Source of the DNA: DATLZC01 sp037444005
GTDB lineage: Bacteria > Chloroflexota > Dehalococcoidia > DSTF01 > JACRBR01
Direction: 5' to 3'
Assembly: GCA_037444005.1 (NCBI GenBank)
Contig: JBBING010000029.1
Coordinates: forward strand, 1 to 25,247
Length of the DNA stretch: 25,247 nucleotides
Shown: positions 1 to 8,225 of the stretch, one piece after another
Layout of the letters: each line of letters starts with the position of its first letter
How positions within the stretch are numbered: position 1 is the stretch's first letter
Notes under the pieces: model-generated
The model's database searches: none
What the model saw: only the letters and a program-made list of their open reading frames with translations
What the model was told of the DNA's origin: nothing
Made by a program: the position numbers and the translations under genes

Positions 1-66
1 CCTTACTGTTTAGAGGCCTACTCCCCTCTACCATGAAAAAACGGAACGCTACTGCGCTCGTGACTA

Positions 67-96
67 TTGTCAACGAATGTGCGCGCATGCTAGCAT
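67..96 (+). promoter_or_regulatory. Possible sigma70-type promoter of the glycan operon
   Basis: TTGTCA (67-72) and TAGCAT (91-96) are separated by 18 bp. They match the -35 and -10 consensus at 5/6 and 4/6. A start near 103 would place the 111-140 stem-loop at the very 5' end of the mRNA. The match is moderate and the call is inference. Confidence 0.35.
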
Positions 97-110
97 CGCG
101 GCGACTGGTG

Positions 111-140
111 GCGGGGTTTTCCGGGGGAGGAAAACCCCGC
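111..140 (+). promoter_or_regulatory. Perfect 12-bp stem-loop just before the first glycosyltransferase
   Basis: GCGGGGTTTTCC (111-122) is the exact reverse complement of GGAAAACCCCGC (129-140), with the 6-nt loop GGGGGA between them. The hairpin ends one base before the ATG at 142. The only Shine-Dalgarno-like run (GGGGGAGG, 123-130) lies in the loop and 3' arm. No U-tract follows on either strand, so it is not an ordinary terminator. A 5' stabiliser or translation-control hairpin is more likely. Confidence 0.55.
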
Positions 141-141
141 G

Positions 142-1659
142 ATGGCGAGAGCCCAGGGGCCGACGCTCAGCCGGCCCGTCTTCCCGGCGCCGCTGCTCCG
201 CCTTGGGCGCCTCCGCGCCCAGGCGTTGGTTCCTCCCCTTCGTCACGCCCCTCTGTACGCCGCCTTGGCGGCGGTCTTCGCGTTCCACGCCTCGACGCTC
301 GGCCATCCGTTTTTCGGCGACGATTTCGTCACCCTGAACGACATCACACATCGCTCGTTCTTCGCCTACATGCGCGATGTGCTCCTGCTGCGGGATTTGA
401 CGCCGCACTGGCGTCCGGTGAGCATGCTCGTGTACTGGGTCGAATTCCAGCTCTTCGGGCTCGACGCGACGGGCTTCCGGGTGGTGAACCTGGTGGCGCA
501 TCTCGGGGCGGTGGCGTGCCTGTACGCCTTCGCGGTGAATCAGACCAAGCGGACGTTGGTGGCCGCCACCGCCGCGGGCTTCTTCGGGCTCACAGCGTCT
601 CATGTGCACACGGTGACGTACGTGACGGCGCTGCCGCATGTGCTGGCTACGCTCCTCCTTCTGGGCTCGCTGCTCGCGGCGCAGCGATGGCTCGCGACCC
701 GAGAGGAGGGGTGGCGCTGGGCATCCGTGGGGCTGTACGCGGTTGGCGCGCTCGCGAACGAGGCCAGCGCCGTCTTCGGGGCCGTGATCACGCTCTATCT
801 CTTCCTCTCGGGAGAGCGGCGGACGGGGAGGACGGGTCTTTTCGCGGCGCTCGCGCCGTTCGGGGTCGTCGCGTTCGCCATCGGGGCCGTGCTGGCGTCG
901 TGCCGGTGCGCGGGCGACAGCATCAGCCTGAGCTCGCCGGGGCACGCGTTCGAGACGCTCTGGGTGTACTTGTCGCGACTGGCGTATCCGGTGGGCGAAT
1001 TACCGCCCGGGGCAGGGGTGGTGGAATGGATCATCGGGTCGCTCGTGGCTGTGTCGATTCTCGTCGCACTCGCGAAGGGGCCGCAGGTGGCGAGGCTGGC
1101 GGGTGCGGGCGTCATCGTCATGCTCGCCCCGTACGCGCCCGTGCAACCCTGGACGGCGACGCGCTATACGTACGCAGGGGCCGCGTTCTTCGGGCTGCAC
1201 CTCGGCGTCGCTGTGGCGCTCGCGTACGACCTGCTCAGGCCGCGGCTCCCCGAGCTGGCGCATGCGCTCGGTGGCCTCGCGGCGACGCTCTTCGTCGCGG
1301 GCATGGGCGTGCAGACGCATGCGCAGAACGGATGGTTCGTGCGGTGGGCGGACTCCTGGGGCATCCTCTCGAGCCGGCTTCGGGAGGCCGAGCCGACCCT
1401 ACCGCAGCGGTCGTATCTGGTGATCCTGGACGGCGAATGGTCGCACTCGCTCTGGGTGCCCACGTGGGTGCCGTCGGTTGCGCAGACGCTCTACGGTGAC
1501 GCCCTCGCACGCGACCTGCCCACATGGCTGTTCCAGCCCAGCTCGGGAGCGCTGGCGGTGCTGCCCGAGTACGGCTGGGGCGCCCAGATCGTGCAGTATG
1601 ATGGCAGCGGCCGGTTTCGCCCGTTCGGGGCCCCGGAAGACGAGATGTCGGACCGCTGA
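142..1659 (+). CDS. Multi-TM glycosyltransferase-like protein (GT-C fold, TMTC/PMT-like)
   Basis: Predicted polytopic membrane protein of 505 residues with about ten hydrophobic segments. After a basic N-terminus and a first membrane helix (about 37-52), an Asp-Asp pair (D60-D61) sits in the first outer loop, where GT-C enzymes place their catalytic acid. The stretch around 75-110, with WRPVSML and FGLDATGFRVVNL, resembles the TMTC/PMT_2 group of protein O-mannosyltransferase-like proteins. These use polyprenyl-phosphate sugars as donors outside the membrane. The C-terminal 100 residues lie outside the membrane and are not recognised. The start at 142 is the first ATG after an in-frame stop at 91-93. 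The stop overlaps the next start by one base (TGATG). It is less similar to the following three genes than they are to each other. Acceptor unknown. Confidence 0.75.
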   Translation: MARAQGPTLSRPVFPAPLLRLGRLRAQALVPPLRHAPLYAALAAVFAFHASTLGHPFFGDDFVTLNDITHRSFFAYMRDVLLLRDLTPHWRPVSMLVYWVEFQLFGLDATGFRVVNLVAHLGAVACLYAFAVNQTKRTLVAATAAGFFGLTASHVHTVTYVTALPHVLATLLLLGSLLAAQRWLATREEGWRWASVGLYAVGALANEASAVFGAVITLYLFLSGERRTGRTGLFAALAPFGVVAFAIGAVLASCRCAGDSISLSSPGHAFETLWVYLSRLAYPVGELPPGAGVVEWIIGSLVAVSILVALAKGPQVARLAGAGVIVMLAPYAPVQPWTATRYTYAGAAFFGLHLGVAVALAYDLLRPRLPELAHALGGLAATLFVAGMGVQTHAQNGWFVRWADSWGILSSRLREAEPTLPQRSYLVILDGEWSHSLWVPTWVPSVAQTLYGDALARDLPTWLFQPSSGALAVLPEYGWGAQIVQYDGSGRFRPFGAPEDEMSDR

Positions 1660-2960
1660 TGGTGTCGCCTCCCCCGTTCCGGAACGCCGCCGCGCCTGCG
1701 GTCGTCGCGGCTGTCGCGCTCGCGAGCCGCGCACTGTGGACGCTGTACGCCCGATTCGACCCGCTGGCGAACGGCCGCTTCGACGATTCGGTCTTCTACC
1801 ACGAGGCCGCGCGGTACGTCGCCCGCGGTGAGGGTCTGATCAACCCCTGGTCGGGCCTTCCGACCGCGCTCTGGCCGCCCGGGTATCCGTTCTTCCTGGG
1901 CGCGCTCTACCGAATCTTCCCGGACGACCCTGTGGTCGCCGGGCTCGCGAACGCGCTGTTGGGGGGCTTCGCTGCGCTGGGCGTGTACGCCCTTGGGCGG
2001 GCGGCGGGCGGCCCGGTCGCGGGGCTCGCGTCGGGCCTGACGTTCGCGCTGCTTCCCGGCCAGGTCGTTTTCGCCTCGCTCACGATGTCGGAGACGCTGT
2101 CGGCGGCGACGCTGGTCTTCCTGGCGCTCGCTGCGCTTCGGTGGAGTCCGGCCCGACATGGCCCGGTCACAGCGTTGGCCTTGGGCGTCGGCGTCGGAAT
2201 GGCGGCGTACGTGCGGGGTCAGGCGCTGATTCTGCTTCCCGTGTTCGCGCTGTTCTGGTGGCTGCGCGGCGCGCGCTGGAAGCAGACGCTGCTGTGGGGT
2301 ACCCTTGCAACGTTCGGAGCGCTCGCCGTGCTCGCGCCATGGGCGGCGCGAAACGCGCGTGAGCTGGGCAGGCCCATCCTCGTGAGCTCGAATCTCGGGG
2401 GGAACCTGTGGATGGGCCACCACGACGGCGCGACCGGCGGCATGGACCCGCACGTGTATCTCGAGTCGTTCGAACATCTTCCGCCGGAACGTCAGGAGGC
2501 CGCGAGAGCGGAAGCGATGCTCGAGGACGGCCTTCGGTTCATGGTCACACATCCTCTCGATGAAGCGCGGCTCGCCGTGAATAAGGTTCGGTTGCTCTGG
2601 GAGTCCGACACAGTGGGGCTCGACTGGAACGAGGGCTACGGGCGGACGCCGCTCTTCGATGATGAGCGGAGAGACGCCGTTCGCGCGGCCATGAACGGCG
2701 CGTATGTCGCCGTCCTCGCCCTGGGGGCCGCCGGGTTGCTGGCGGGCACGGCGCGCCGGAACGCAGCGGCGGCGCTCCTGACGCTGCTCACTGCGCTGTG
2801 GACCGCGGGGCACGTGCTGTTCTTCGGCGACCCGAGGTTCCACATCCCGGTGATGTTCGCCCTGTGCGTCGGGGTGGGCGTCATGGCCGGCGTCGGCGCT
2901 GAGCTCGCACGGCGGCTCGCCGGGCGCACCCCGAGGCTGCTCTTTGCGGGGGCGTCGTGA
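1659..2960 (+). CDS. GT39-like (PMT/ArnT) membrane glycosyltransferase, paralogue 1
   Basis: 433 residues and about ten membrane helices. The first outer loop carries RFDDSVFYHEAARY (D42-D43, H48-E49), the usual site of the catalytic Asp in GT39/ArnT-like GT-C transferases, followed by WPPGYPFFLG. A mid-protein GHHDGATGG motif and a C-terminal FFGDPRFHIP motif recur in the next gene and in altered form in the one after, marking three tandem paralogues. By family these enzymes move a sugar from polyprenyl phosphate to a lipid, glycan or protein on the outer face of the membrane. The ATG at 1659 overlaps the previous stop by one base, and the gene's own stop overlaps the next GTG by 4 bp, so translation is probably coupled. 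Donor and acceptor cannot be read from sequence. Confidence 0.8.
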   Translation: MVSPPPFRNAAAPAVVAAVALASRALWTLYARFDPLANGRFDDSVFYHEAARYVARGEGLINPWSGLPTALWPPGYPFFLGALYRIFPDDPVVAGLANALLGGFAALGVYALGRAAGGPVAGLASGLTFALLPGQVVFASLTMSETLSAATLVFLALAALRWSPARHGPVTALALGVGVGMAAYVRGQALILLPVFALFWWLRGARWKQTLLWGTLATFGALAVLAPWAARNARELGRPILVSSNLGGNLWMGHHDGATGGMDPHVYLESFEHLPPERQEAARAEAMLEDGLRFMVTHPLDEARLAVNKVRLLWESDTVGLDWNEGYGRTPLFDDERRDAVRAAMNGAYVAVLALGAAGLLAGTARRNAAAALLTLLTALWTAGHVLFFGDPRFHIPVMFALCVGVGVMAGVGAELARRLAGRTPRLLFAGAS

Positions 2961-4336
2961 AGGCTGTAGCGCTGCGACTCCGTCCGGATTTCGCTTCGTT
3001 GGCGGCTGCGCGCCGCGACGTCGTGATCGGCCTGGCCATCGTGGTGTTCGCGCTCGCCGTCCGGGTGACGTGGGCCGTGTACGCCGACCGGCCGCCGCAG
3101 GGCCTCAACGATCCGCTGATGTACGACATCCTCGCCCACCAGATTGCGGCCGGGAACGGGTACACGCGTCTCACGGGCGAGCCGTTCGCGTATTATCCGG
3201 TGGGCTTCCCGGCGGCGCTCGGGGGCGTGTACTGGCTTCTGGACCACACGCCGCTCCCCGACCAGTACATCCTCGCGGGCAAGGTGATGAACGCCGTGCT
3301 CGGCGCTGCGACGACGGCGCTGGTGTTCGCGCTGGGGCGGCGTGTGTTCGGCGCCGCCGCAGGGGCGGTCGCCGCGTTCCTCCACGCGGTCTTCCCGGGC
3401 CAGGTGTTCTACACCGGCACGCTGCTGTCGGAGCCGCTGGCCACGTTCCTGCTGATGGCCGGCCTGACAGCGCTCTTCTGGGATCGTCCCAAATCTGGCG
3501 AGACGCCATGGGCGCGCCTGGCTGCGGGCGGGCTGCTTTTAGGGGCGGCGACGCTCACGCGCGCCATCACGCTGCTTCTCCCGTTTGCGCTGTTCGCGTT
3601 CTGGTGGTGGACGTACCGCAGGCCACGGACGGCGGCCATCTATGCGGGGATCGTCCTGGCGGGGATTCTCGTCTTTGCGGTCCCGTGGTCCATTCGTAAC
3701 ACGGTCCGGCTCGGTACGCCGACGATGATTTCGACCAACGCGGGCGATGACCTGTGTATCGGTCATCACGAAGGCGCCACGGGCGCATTCGTGATGACCG
3801 GCCCCTGCTTCGACGACTACGACTACGAACGCACCCCGCCCGTGCAAATCGAGGTCGACCGCAACCGGGATGGCTTGCGCAAGGCGGTCTCGTTCGCCTT
3901 CGCGCACCCCCTGACCGAGGTCAAGCTCTCGCTCAAGAAGGCGTACTGGCTCCTGTATACCGACGCCGACGGCCTCTATGCCACTGAATCCTACGGGCAC
4001 GACCCGTTCATCCCCGACAATCTGCAGGGCGCCCTGGCCCACTGGTCGAATCTCTGGTTCTTCGGCGTTCTGGGCTGGGCCGTGGTGAGCGCGCCATTCC
4101 TCCTACTGTCACGCGACCCGCGAGGAGCGGGCCTTCTGCTCGTGGCGGCGTACGTGCTCGCCATTCCCATCGTGTTCTTCGGGGACCCACGCTTTCACTA
4201 CCCGGCGGTCCCGATGCTGACTATGTCGGCGGGCGCCGGCATCGCGTTGATGGCGAGCGTCGCGAGACGCCGGGCGCTTCCAGCGCCCGAATGGATGCGT
4301 CGCGAGCCGGCGGCGCCCGGTGTGGTTGGAGGGTGA
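2957..4336 (+). CDS. GT39-like membrane glycosyltransferase, paralogue 2
   Basis: 459-residue polytopic membrane protein in the same family as its neighbours. The first outer loop has NDPLMYDILAHQIAAGNGY (D52 and D57 are candidate catalytic or metal-binding acids) and YYPVGFPAALGG. The middle has CIGHHEGATG and the C-terminus VFFGDPRFHYP, matching paralogue 1. The region around GPCFDDYDYE is unlike paralogue 1 and may reflect a different substrate. The GTG start overlaps the preceding stop (GTGA). Function as a polyprenyl-phosphate-sugar dependent transferase is inferred from family and from the co-transcribed DPM1-like and sugar-nucleotide genes. Confidence 0.8.
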   Translation: MKAVALRLRPDFASLAAARRDVVIGLAIVVFALAVRVTWAVYADRPPQGLNDPLMYDILAHQIAAGNGYTRLTGEPFAYYPVGFPAALGGVYWLLDHTPLPDQYILAGKVMNAVLGAATTALVFALGRRVFGAAAGAVAAFLHAVFPGQVFYTGTLLSEPLATFLLMAGLTALFWDRPKSGETPWARLAAGGLLLGAATLTRAITLLLPFALFAFWWWTYRRPRTAAIYAGIVLAGILVFAVPWSIRNTVRLGTPTMISTNAGDDLCIGHHEGATGAFVMTGPCFDDYDYERTPPVQIEVDRNRDGLRKAVSFAFAHPLTEVKLSLKKAYWLLYTDADGLYATESYGHDPFIPDNLQGALAHWSNLWFFGVLGWAVVSAPFLLLSRDPRGAGLLLVAAYVLAIPIVFFGDPRFHYPAVPMLTMSAGAGIALMASVARRRALPAPEWMRREPAAPGVVGG

Positions 4337-4340
4337 TCGC

Positions 4341-5777
4341 GTGACGGTCGACGTGGAGCCGTCGCTGCGTGAGCGTTTGCTCTCGGGGGTGGCGCCCTCC
4401 CCCGGATTGGCAGCGTCTACCCGTCGATGGGTGGGGCCCGTCACGCTTGTCGGCGCGTCGGTGTTCCTGCTGGCGCTCGCCCTCAGGCTCGCGATCGTCG
4501 GGTACGTCAACCCGGACCCCCGCGACGGCCGATTCGACGACTCGGTGTGGTACGACTTTTCGGCGCGCTCCATCGCTGCAGGCAAAGGGTACGTCTGGGA
4601 CCCCAGCATCTGGAAGCTCGCCGACGGTTCGCCGGCGTACCCCAACGACACAGAAGTCGGGCCCAGCGCCCTCTGGCCTCCGGGCTATCCGGCGTTTCTC
4701 GCGGCGATCTACAAAGTGACGGGGGGGTCGCTCCTGGCGGGTAAAGTCGCGAACGCGGCGCTGGGCGCGGCCACCGCGGTGCTCGCATTCCTCATCGCGC
4801 GGCGGCTGTTCGGTGAGGTGGCGGGCGCGGTGGCGGGCGTCATTGTGGCGTTCTTACCGAGCCACGCGTTGTTCACCGCGCTCACCATGTCCGAGGTGTT
4901 CTTCACCTTCCTGCTGACGCTGGCGGCCTATCTCACCTTGCAGTGGGTCTTCGGCGGGGCCGGCCCGCGTCGATGGCAATTGGCGGCGCTCGGATTCTTT
5001 ACCGGGGTGGCTGCGCTCACGCGCGGCGAGCTCGCGGCGTTTCCGCTGGTCCTGTTCCTTCTGTTTCTCGCTCGCTCCCACTCATGGCGAACGGCGCTCG
5101 GGTGGACCGCGCTGGCCGTCGTCGGGATGGCGATCGCGTTCGCACCCTGGGTCATCCGCAACCGCATTCAAATGGACGCATGGATTCCTGGAACCACGGG
5201 GGTGGGGCGAGTGATGCTTCAGGGCCACAACCCGCAGGCGGATGGCGGGCCATCGCTAAAGGTCGTCACCCAGTTCGAGTCGCAGTTCGCGGACCTGCCG
5301 CTCCCTGAGCGTGAGGTCGAGGCGAATCGCGAGGCGCAGCGTCAGGCCCGCGAGTGGGCGCTCGACCATCCGCTCGAGGAGTTCAAGCTGACGTTCTCTC
5401 GTCTCGCACTGCTATACCGATCGGACAAGGCCGGCGTCGAGTGGATTCAGAGCAACAAGCCGTGGTTCGGGCGGGAGGGCGCCGACCGGCTCGTCGCGTT
5501 CTCGAACGCCTACTATTACGTGCTCGTAGGTTTGGCTGTCGTGGGCGCGCCCGCGTGGTACGTCCTCCGCCGGGGTCGCGCCGTGCTGGTGGCGCTGCTT
5601 CCCATCGTCTATTACACGTTGTTGTTCGGCGTCGTGTTCATTGGCAATGACCGGTATCACGTGCCAATTTTGCCCTTCGTCGCTGTGCTTGCCGCGGCGC
5701 CCGTGTCGCTGGTCCTCACAAGGGCGCTCGAGGAATGGCGGGCGCTGCGTTCGGCGGACGTGCCCGCGGAGGTGTGA
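4341..5777 (+). CDS. GT39-like membrane glycosyltransferase, paralogue 3
   Basis: 478 residues from the chosen start. The outer-loop motif RFDDSVWYDFSARSIAAGKGY places the Asp pair at D66-D67, followed by WPPGYPAFLAAIYK. The C-terminal motif is diverged (VFIGNDRYHVP), and the mid motif is shortened to LQGHNPQADGG. It is therefore the most distant of the three tandem paralogues. GTG at 4341 is preferred over the GTG at 4320 because GGAGGG at 4328-4333 lies 7 nt upstream of it; the 4320 start would put that ribosome site inside the gene. It follows the previous stop by 4 bases and ends directly against the next GTG. It probably adds one sugar of the same surface glycan. Confidence 0.8.
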   Translation: MTVDVEPSLRERLLSGVAPSPGLAASTRRWVGPVTLVGASVFLLALALRLAIVGYVNPDPRDGRFDDSVWYDFSARSIAAGKGYVWDPSIWKLADGSPAYPNDTEVGPSALWPPGYPAFLAAIYKVTGGSLLAGKVANAALGAATAVLAFLIARRLFGEVAGAVAGVIVAFLPSHALFTALTMSEVFFTFLLTLAAYLTLQWVFGGAGPRRWQLAALGFFTGVAALTRGELAAFPLVLFLLFLARSHSWRTALGWTALAVVGMAIAFAPWVIRNRIQMDAWIPGTTGVGRVMLQGHNPQADGGPSLKVVTQFESQFADLPLPEREVEANREAQRQAREWALDHPLEEFKLTFSRLALLYRSDKAGVEWIQSNKPWFGREGADRLVAFSNAYYYVLVGLAVVGAPAWYVLRRGRAVLVALLPIVYYTLLFGVVFIGNDRYHVPILPFVAVLAAAPVSLVLTRALEEWRALRSADVPAEV

Positions 5778-6782
5778 GTGGCCGCAGACCTCGCCTTCCG
5801 GGGCAAGCGAGTCCTGGTCACCGGTGCCGGCGGCTTCATCGGCAGCCACCTGGTCGAGCGTCTCGTCGAGGAGGGGGCCGACGTCACCGCGCTCCTCCGG
5901 TACACGTCTCGGGGCCAGCGCGGTTGCCTCGAATTCCTCCCGCCGTCCGTTCTCGAATGCGTGCGGCCGGTCCTCGGAGACATCCGCGATTTCGACGCCG
6001 TCCGCGACGTGGTGAAGAGCTCCGACGTGGTCTTCCATCTTGCAGCCCTCATCGGCATCCCGTACTCGTACGCTCATCCCAGGGAGGTCATCGACACCAA
6101 CGTCATCGGTACGGCGAACGTCTTACTGGCGGCGCGCAAGAACGGCGCTATCGAGCGTGTCGTGCTCACCTCCACAAGCGAGGTGTACGGCTCGGCGCGC
6201 TATGTGCCGATGGACGAGGGACATCCGTTGCAGGCGCAATCGCCGTATGCGGCGACCAAGATCGCGGGCGACGCTCTCGGCGAGAGCTTCTACCGCTCGT
6301 TCGGGACGCCTGTCGTCATCGTGCGGCCGTTCAACGCGTTCGGACCGAGGCAGTCGGCCCGGGCAGTGATTCCGACCATCATCGCGCAGGCTCTTTCGGG
6401 AAGCGAGCTGCGTCTCGGCGCGCTCGACACCGTGCGCGACTTCACGTACGTCGAAGACACCGCTCGCGGCTTTCTCGAAATCGCCCGGTCCGGCGCCTGC
6501 GTGGGCGAGGTCGTGAACCTCGGCACTGGGAGAGGCGTCTCGATTCGCGAAGTGGTTCGGTTGGTGGGCGAGGCCCTGGGGAAAGAGCTGCGCGTCGTCG
6601 CCGACGAGCGCCGGCTCCGACCCGAGAAGAGCGAGGTGAGCCGCCTCCTCGCCGATGCGTCGAAGGCGGAGCGGCTGACTGGATGGCGTCCCGCCGTGCA
6701 GTTCGAGGAGGGCCTGCGCCGCACCATCGCCTGGGTCGCTGACCGCCTCGACCTGTACCGGCCGCAGGAGTACGCGGTATGA
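5778..6782 (+). CDS. NAD-dependent sugar-nucleotide 4,6-dehydratase/epimerase, LegB-like
   Basis: 334-residue extended short-chain dehydrogenase (NAD-dependent epimerase/dehydratase family). The Rossmann motif GAGGFIG is at 16-22, STSEVYG at 132-138, and the catalytic pair Y157xxxK161 in SPYAATK. The stretches HLAALIGIPYSY, RPFNAFGPRQSARAVIPTII and LRLGALDTVRDFTYVEDTARGF closely resemble the LegB group, which makes 4-keto-6-deoxy sugars from GlcNAc nucleotides for legionaminic or bacillosamine-type sugars. The substrate is not proven, and the aminotransferase (LegC) that normally follows is absent from this window. GTG start directly after the preceding TGA, with GGAGG upstream. The stop overlaps the next ATG (ATGA). 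Cytoplasmic. Confidence 0.85.
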   Translation: MAADLAFRGKRVLVTGAGGFIGSHLVERLVEEGADVTALLRYTSRGQRGCLEFLPPSVLECVRPVLGDIRDFDAVRDVVKSSDVVFHLAALIGIPYSYAHPREVIDTNVIGTANVLLAARKNGAIERVVLTSTSEVYGSARYVPMDEGHPLQAQSPYAATKIAGDALGESFYRSFGTPVVIVRPFNAFGPRQSARAVIPTIIAQALSGSELRLGALDTVRDFTYVEDTARGFLEIARSGACVGEVVNLGTGRGVSIREVVRLVGEALGKELRVVADERRLRPEKSEVSRLLADASKAERLTGWRPAVQFEEGLRRTIAWVADRLDLYRPQEYAV

Positions 6783-7477
6783 GGGCGGTGATTCTGGCGG
6801 GCGGGAAGGGGATCCGGCTGCGGCCGCTGACGTACGCCATCCCGAAACCGCTGATCCCGGTCGGCGAGAAGCCCATTCTCGAGGAGATCATCGCGCGCCT
6901 GCGTACGCACGGATTCGACGACATCATCCTCGCCGTCGGATACCGAGCCGAGCTCATCGAGACGTATTTCCGGGACGGCGCGTCGATGGGGGTGCGGATT
7001 CGCTACGTGCGCGAATCGGAGCCGCTCGGCACAGCCGGCGCGCTGTCGCTCGTTCGTCGCCAATTCTTACCCACGGAGCCACTGCTCGTCATGAACGGCG
7101 ATACGTTGACGAAGCTGGACGTGCGCGCGCTGTGGGAGTGGCACGCCGAATGCGGCTACGACATGACGATCGCCGTCCGGGCCTACGAAGCGCACATTCC
7201 GTACGGCGTCGTGCGCACCGATGGGGACCGCGTCACCGAGGTCGTCGAAAAGCCGGTACAACGTCTCGACGTGAGCGCAGGGGTGTACGTACTGAGCCCG
7301 GGTGCGCTGGAGGAGGTGCCGGACGACGCCTACCTGGACATGCCCGACCTGGCCTCGCGCCTCATCTGTTCCGGCCGGCGCGTTGGCGCGTACCGCTTCG
7401 ACGACGAGTGGCTCGTCGTCGACCGACTCGACCAGCTCGAAGAGGCGAACCGCCTCATCCTGGAGGAGTCGTCGTGA
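6779..7477 (+). CDS. Sugar-1-phosphate nucleotidylyltransferase
   Basis: 232-residue protein of the NTP_transferase family (GlmU/RmlA/ManC-like nucleotidyltransferase domain only). The signature GGKGIRLRPLT is at 8-18, followed by KPLIPVGEKPILE. A metal-binding Asp lies in MNGDT, and EVVEKP is further on. It activates a sugar 1-phosphate to an NDP-sugar. The single domain and lack of a left-handed helix repeat exclude a GlmU-type acetyltransferase. The neighbouring LegB-like dehydratase suggests that it may supply that enzyme's nucleotide sugar (in Campylobacter, PtmE makes the GDP-GlcN route), but base and sugar specificity cannot be read here. ATG overlaps the previous stop by 4 bp; the stop overlaps the next GTG by 4 bp. 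Confidence 0.85.
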   Translation: MRAVILAGGKGIRLRPLTYAIPKPLIPVGEKPILEEIIARLRTHGFDDIILAVGYRAELIETYFRDGASMGVRIRYVRESEPLGTAGALSLVRRQFLPTEPLLVMNGDTLTKLDVRALWEWHAECGYDMTIAVRAYEAHIPYGVVRTDGDRVTEVVEKPVQRLDVSAGVYVLSPGALEEVPDDAYLDMPDLASRLICSGRRVGAYRFDDEWLVVDRLDQLEEANRLILEESS

Positions 7478-8223
7478 AGCTCTCGGTCATCATCCCCGTG
7501 CGCAACGAGCGCGACACCATTCTCGAGGTCATCGAGCAGGTGCGTGCGGTCGACGTCGGCGGGCCGAAGGAGCTCATCGTCGTGGACGGGGCTTCCACCG
7601 ACGGTACGCGCGAGCTGCTCGAGCTGGTTCGAGACATCGTGCTGATCCCGGAGCGGGTCGCGCGGGGGAAGGGAGTCGCGGTCCGGGCTGGTATCGAGCG
7701 CGCGACCGGCGAGGTCGTGGTCATTCAGGACGCCGATCTGGAGCTGGACCCGGCGGTCTTCCCGTCGATGCTCGCGCTCATCGAAAGCGGACGGTGCGAT
7801 GTCGTGTACGGCGTGAGGTTCGCCCGGGGCCGGGGCGAGACCCCGTGGCCCAGCTATTTAGGGAATCGGGCGCTCTCCTTGCTGGCGAGCGCGCTGTTCC
7901 TGCAGCCCGTCAACGACATCCTGACCGCGTACAAGATGCTGCGGACCGAGCTCGCTCGCTCACTGCCCCTGACATGCCGGGGGTTCGATCTCGACGCCGA
8001 GATCACATGCCGGCTCATGAAAGCCGGATACCGCATCGCGCAGGTGCCCGTGGCGTACCGTCCCCGCTCCCGAGCGCAAGGGAAAAAGCTCGAGCTGTCC
8101 GCGGGGTGGAGCGTGCTGGCGGCCATTGCACGGGTGCGTTTCGAGCGCCGGCCGCCGTCTCTCCTCCCGGACCGAGCCCCCGAAGTCACTCCCGCGGGCG
8201 CCCCGCGCTCACCGGACGACTGA
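7474..8223 (+). CDS. GT2 glycosyltransferase, DPM1-like polyprenyl-phosphate sugar synthase
   Basis: 249 residues of family GT2. KLSVIIPVRNE begins at residue 2, VVDGASTDGT is the nucleotide-binding loop and IQDADLEL supplies the DxD-type metal site. The soluble single-domain form with YKMLRT, RGFDLDAEIT and VPVAYRPR resembles dolichyl/polyprenyl-phosphate mannose or glucose synthases. It lacks the two C-terminal membrane helices of the GtrB type. It likely charges a lipid phosphate with the sugar used by the four GT-C enzymes upstream. The start is GTG at 7474, with GGAGGA at 7462-7467 and a GTGA overlap; longer in-frame readings upstream lie inside the previous gene. It ends 2 bp from the convergent gene, leaving no space for a separate terminator. 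Confidence 0.85.
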   Translation: MKLSVIIPVRNERDTILEVIEQVRAVDVGGPKELIVVDGASTDGTRELLELVRDIVLIPERVARGKGVAVRAGIERATGEVVVIQDADLELDPAVFPSMLALIESGRCDVVYGVRFARGRGETPWPSYLGNRALSLLASALFLQPVNDILTAYKMLRTELARSLPLTCRGFDLDAEITCRLMKAGYRIAQVPVAYRPRSRAQGKKLELSAGWSVLAAIARVRFERRPPSLLPDRAPEVTPAGAPRSPDD

Positions 8224-8225
8224 CG

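Noticed and set aside
11..30. TAGAGG/CCTCTA inverted repeat at the window start as a terminator
   Set aside because: Only 6 bp with an 8-nt loop and no T-run. The upstream gene is outside the window, so it cannot be judged.
33..1499. 488-codon plus-strand frame starting MKKRNATALV
   Set aside because: It overlaps the membrane glycosyltransferase in another frame. Beyond the first 20 codons it is Arg/Gly/Ala-rich shadow composition with no membrane pattern, and no Shine-Dalgarno precedes it.
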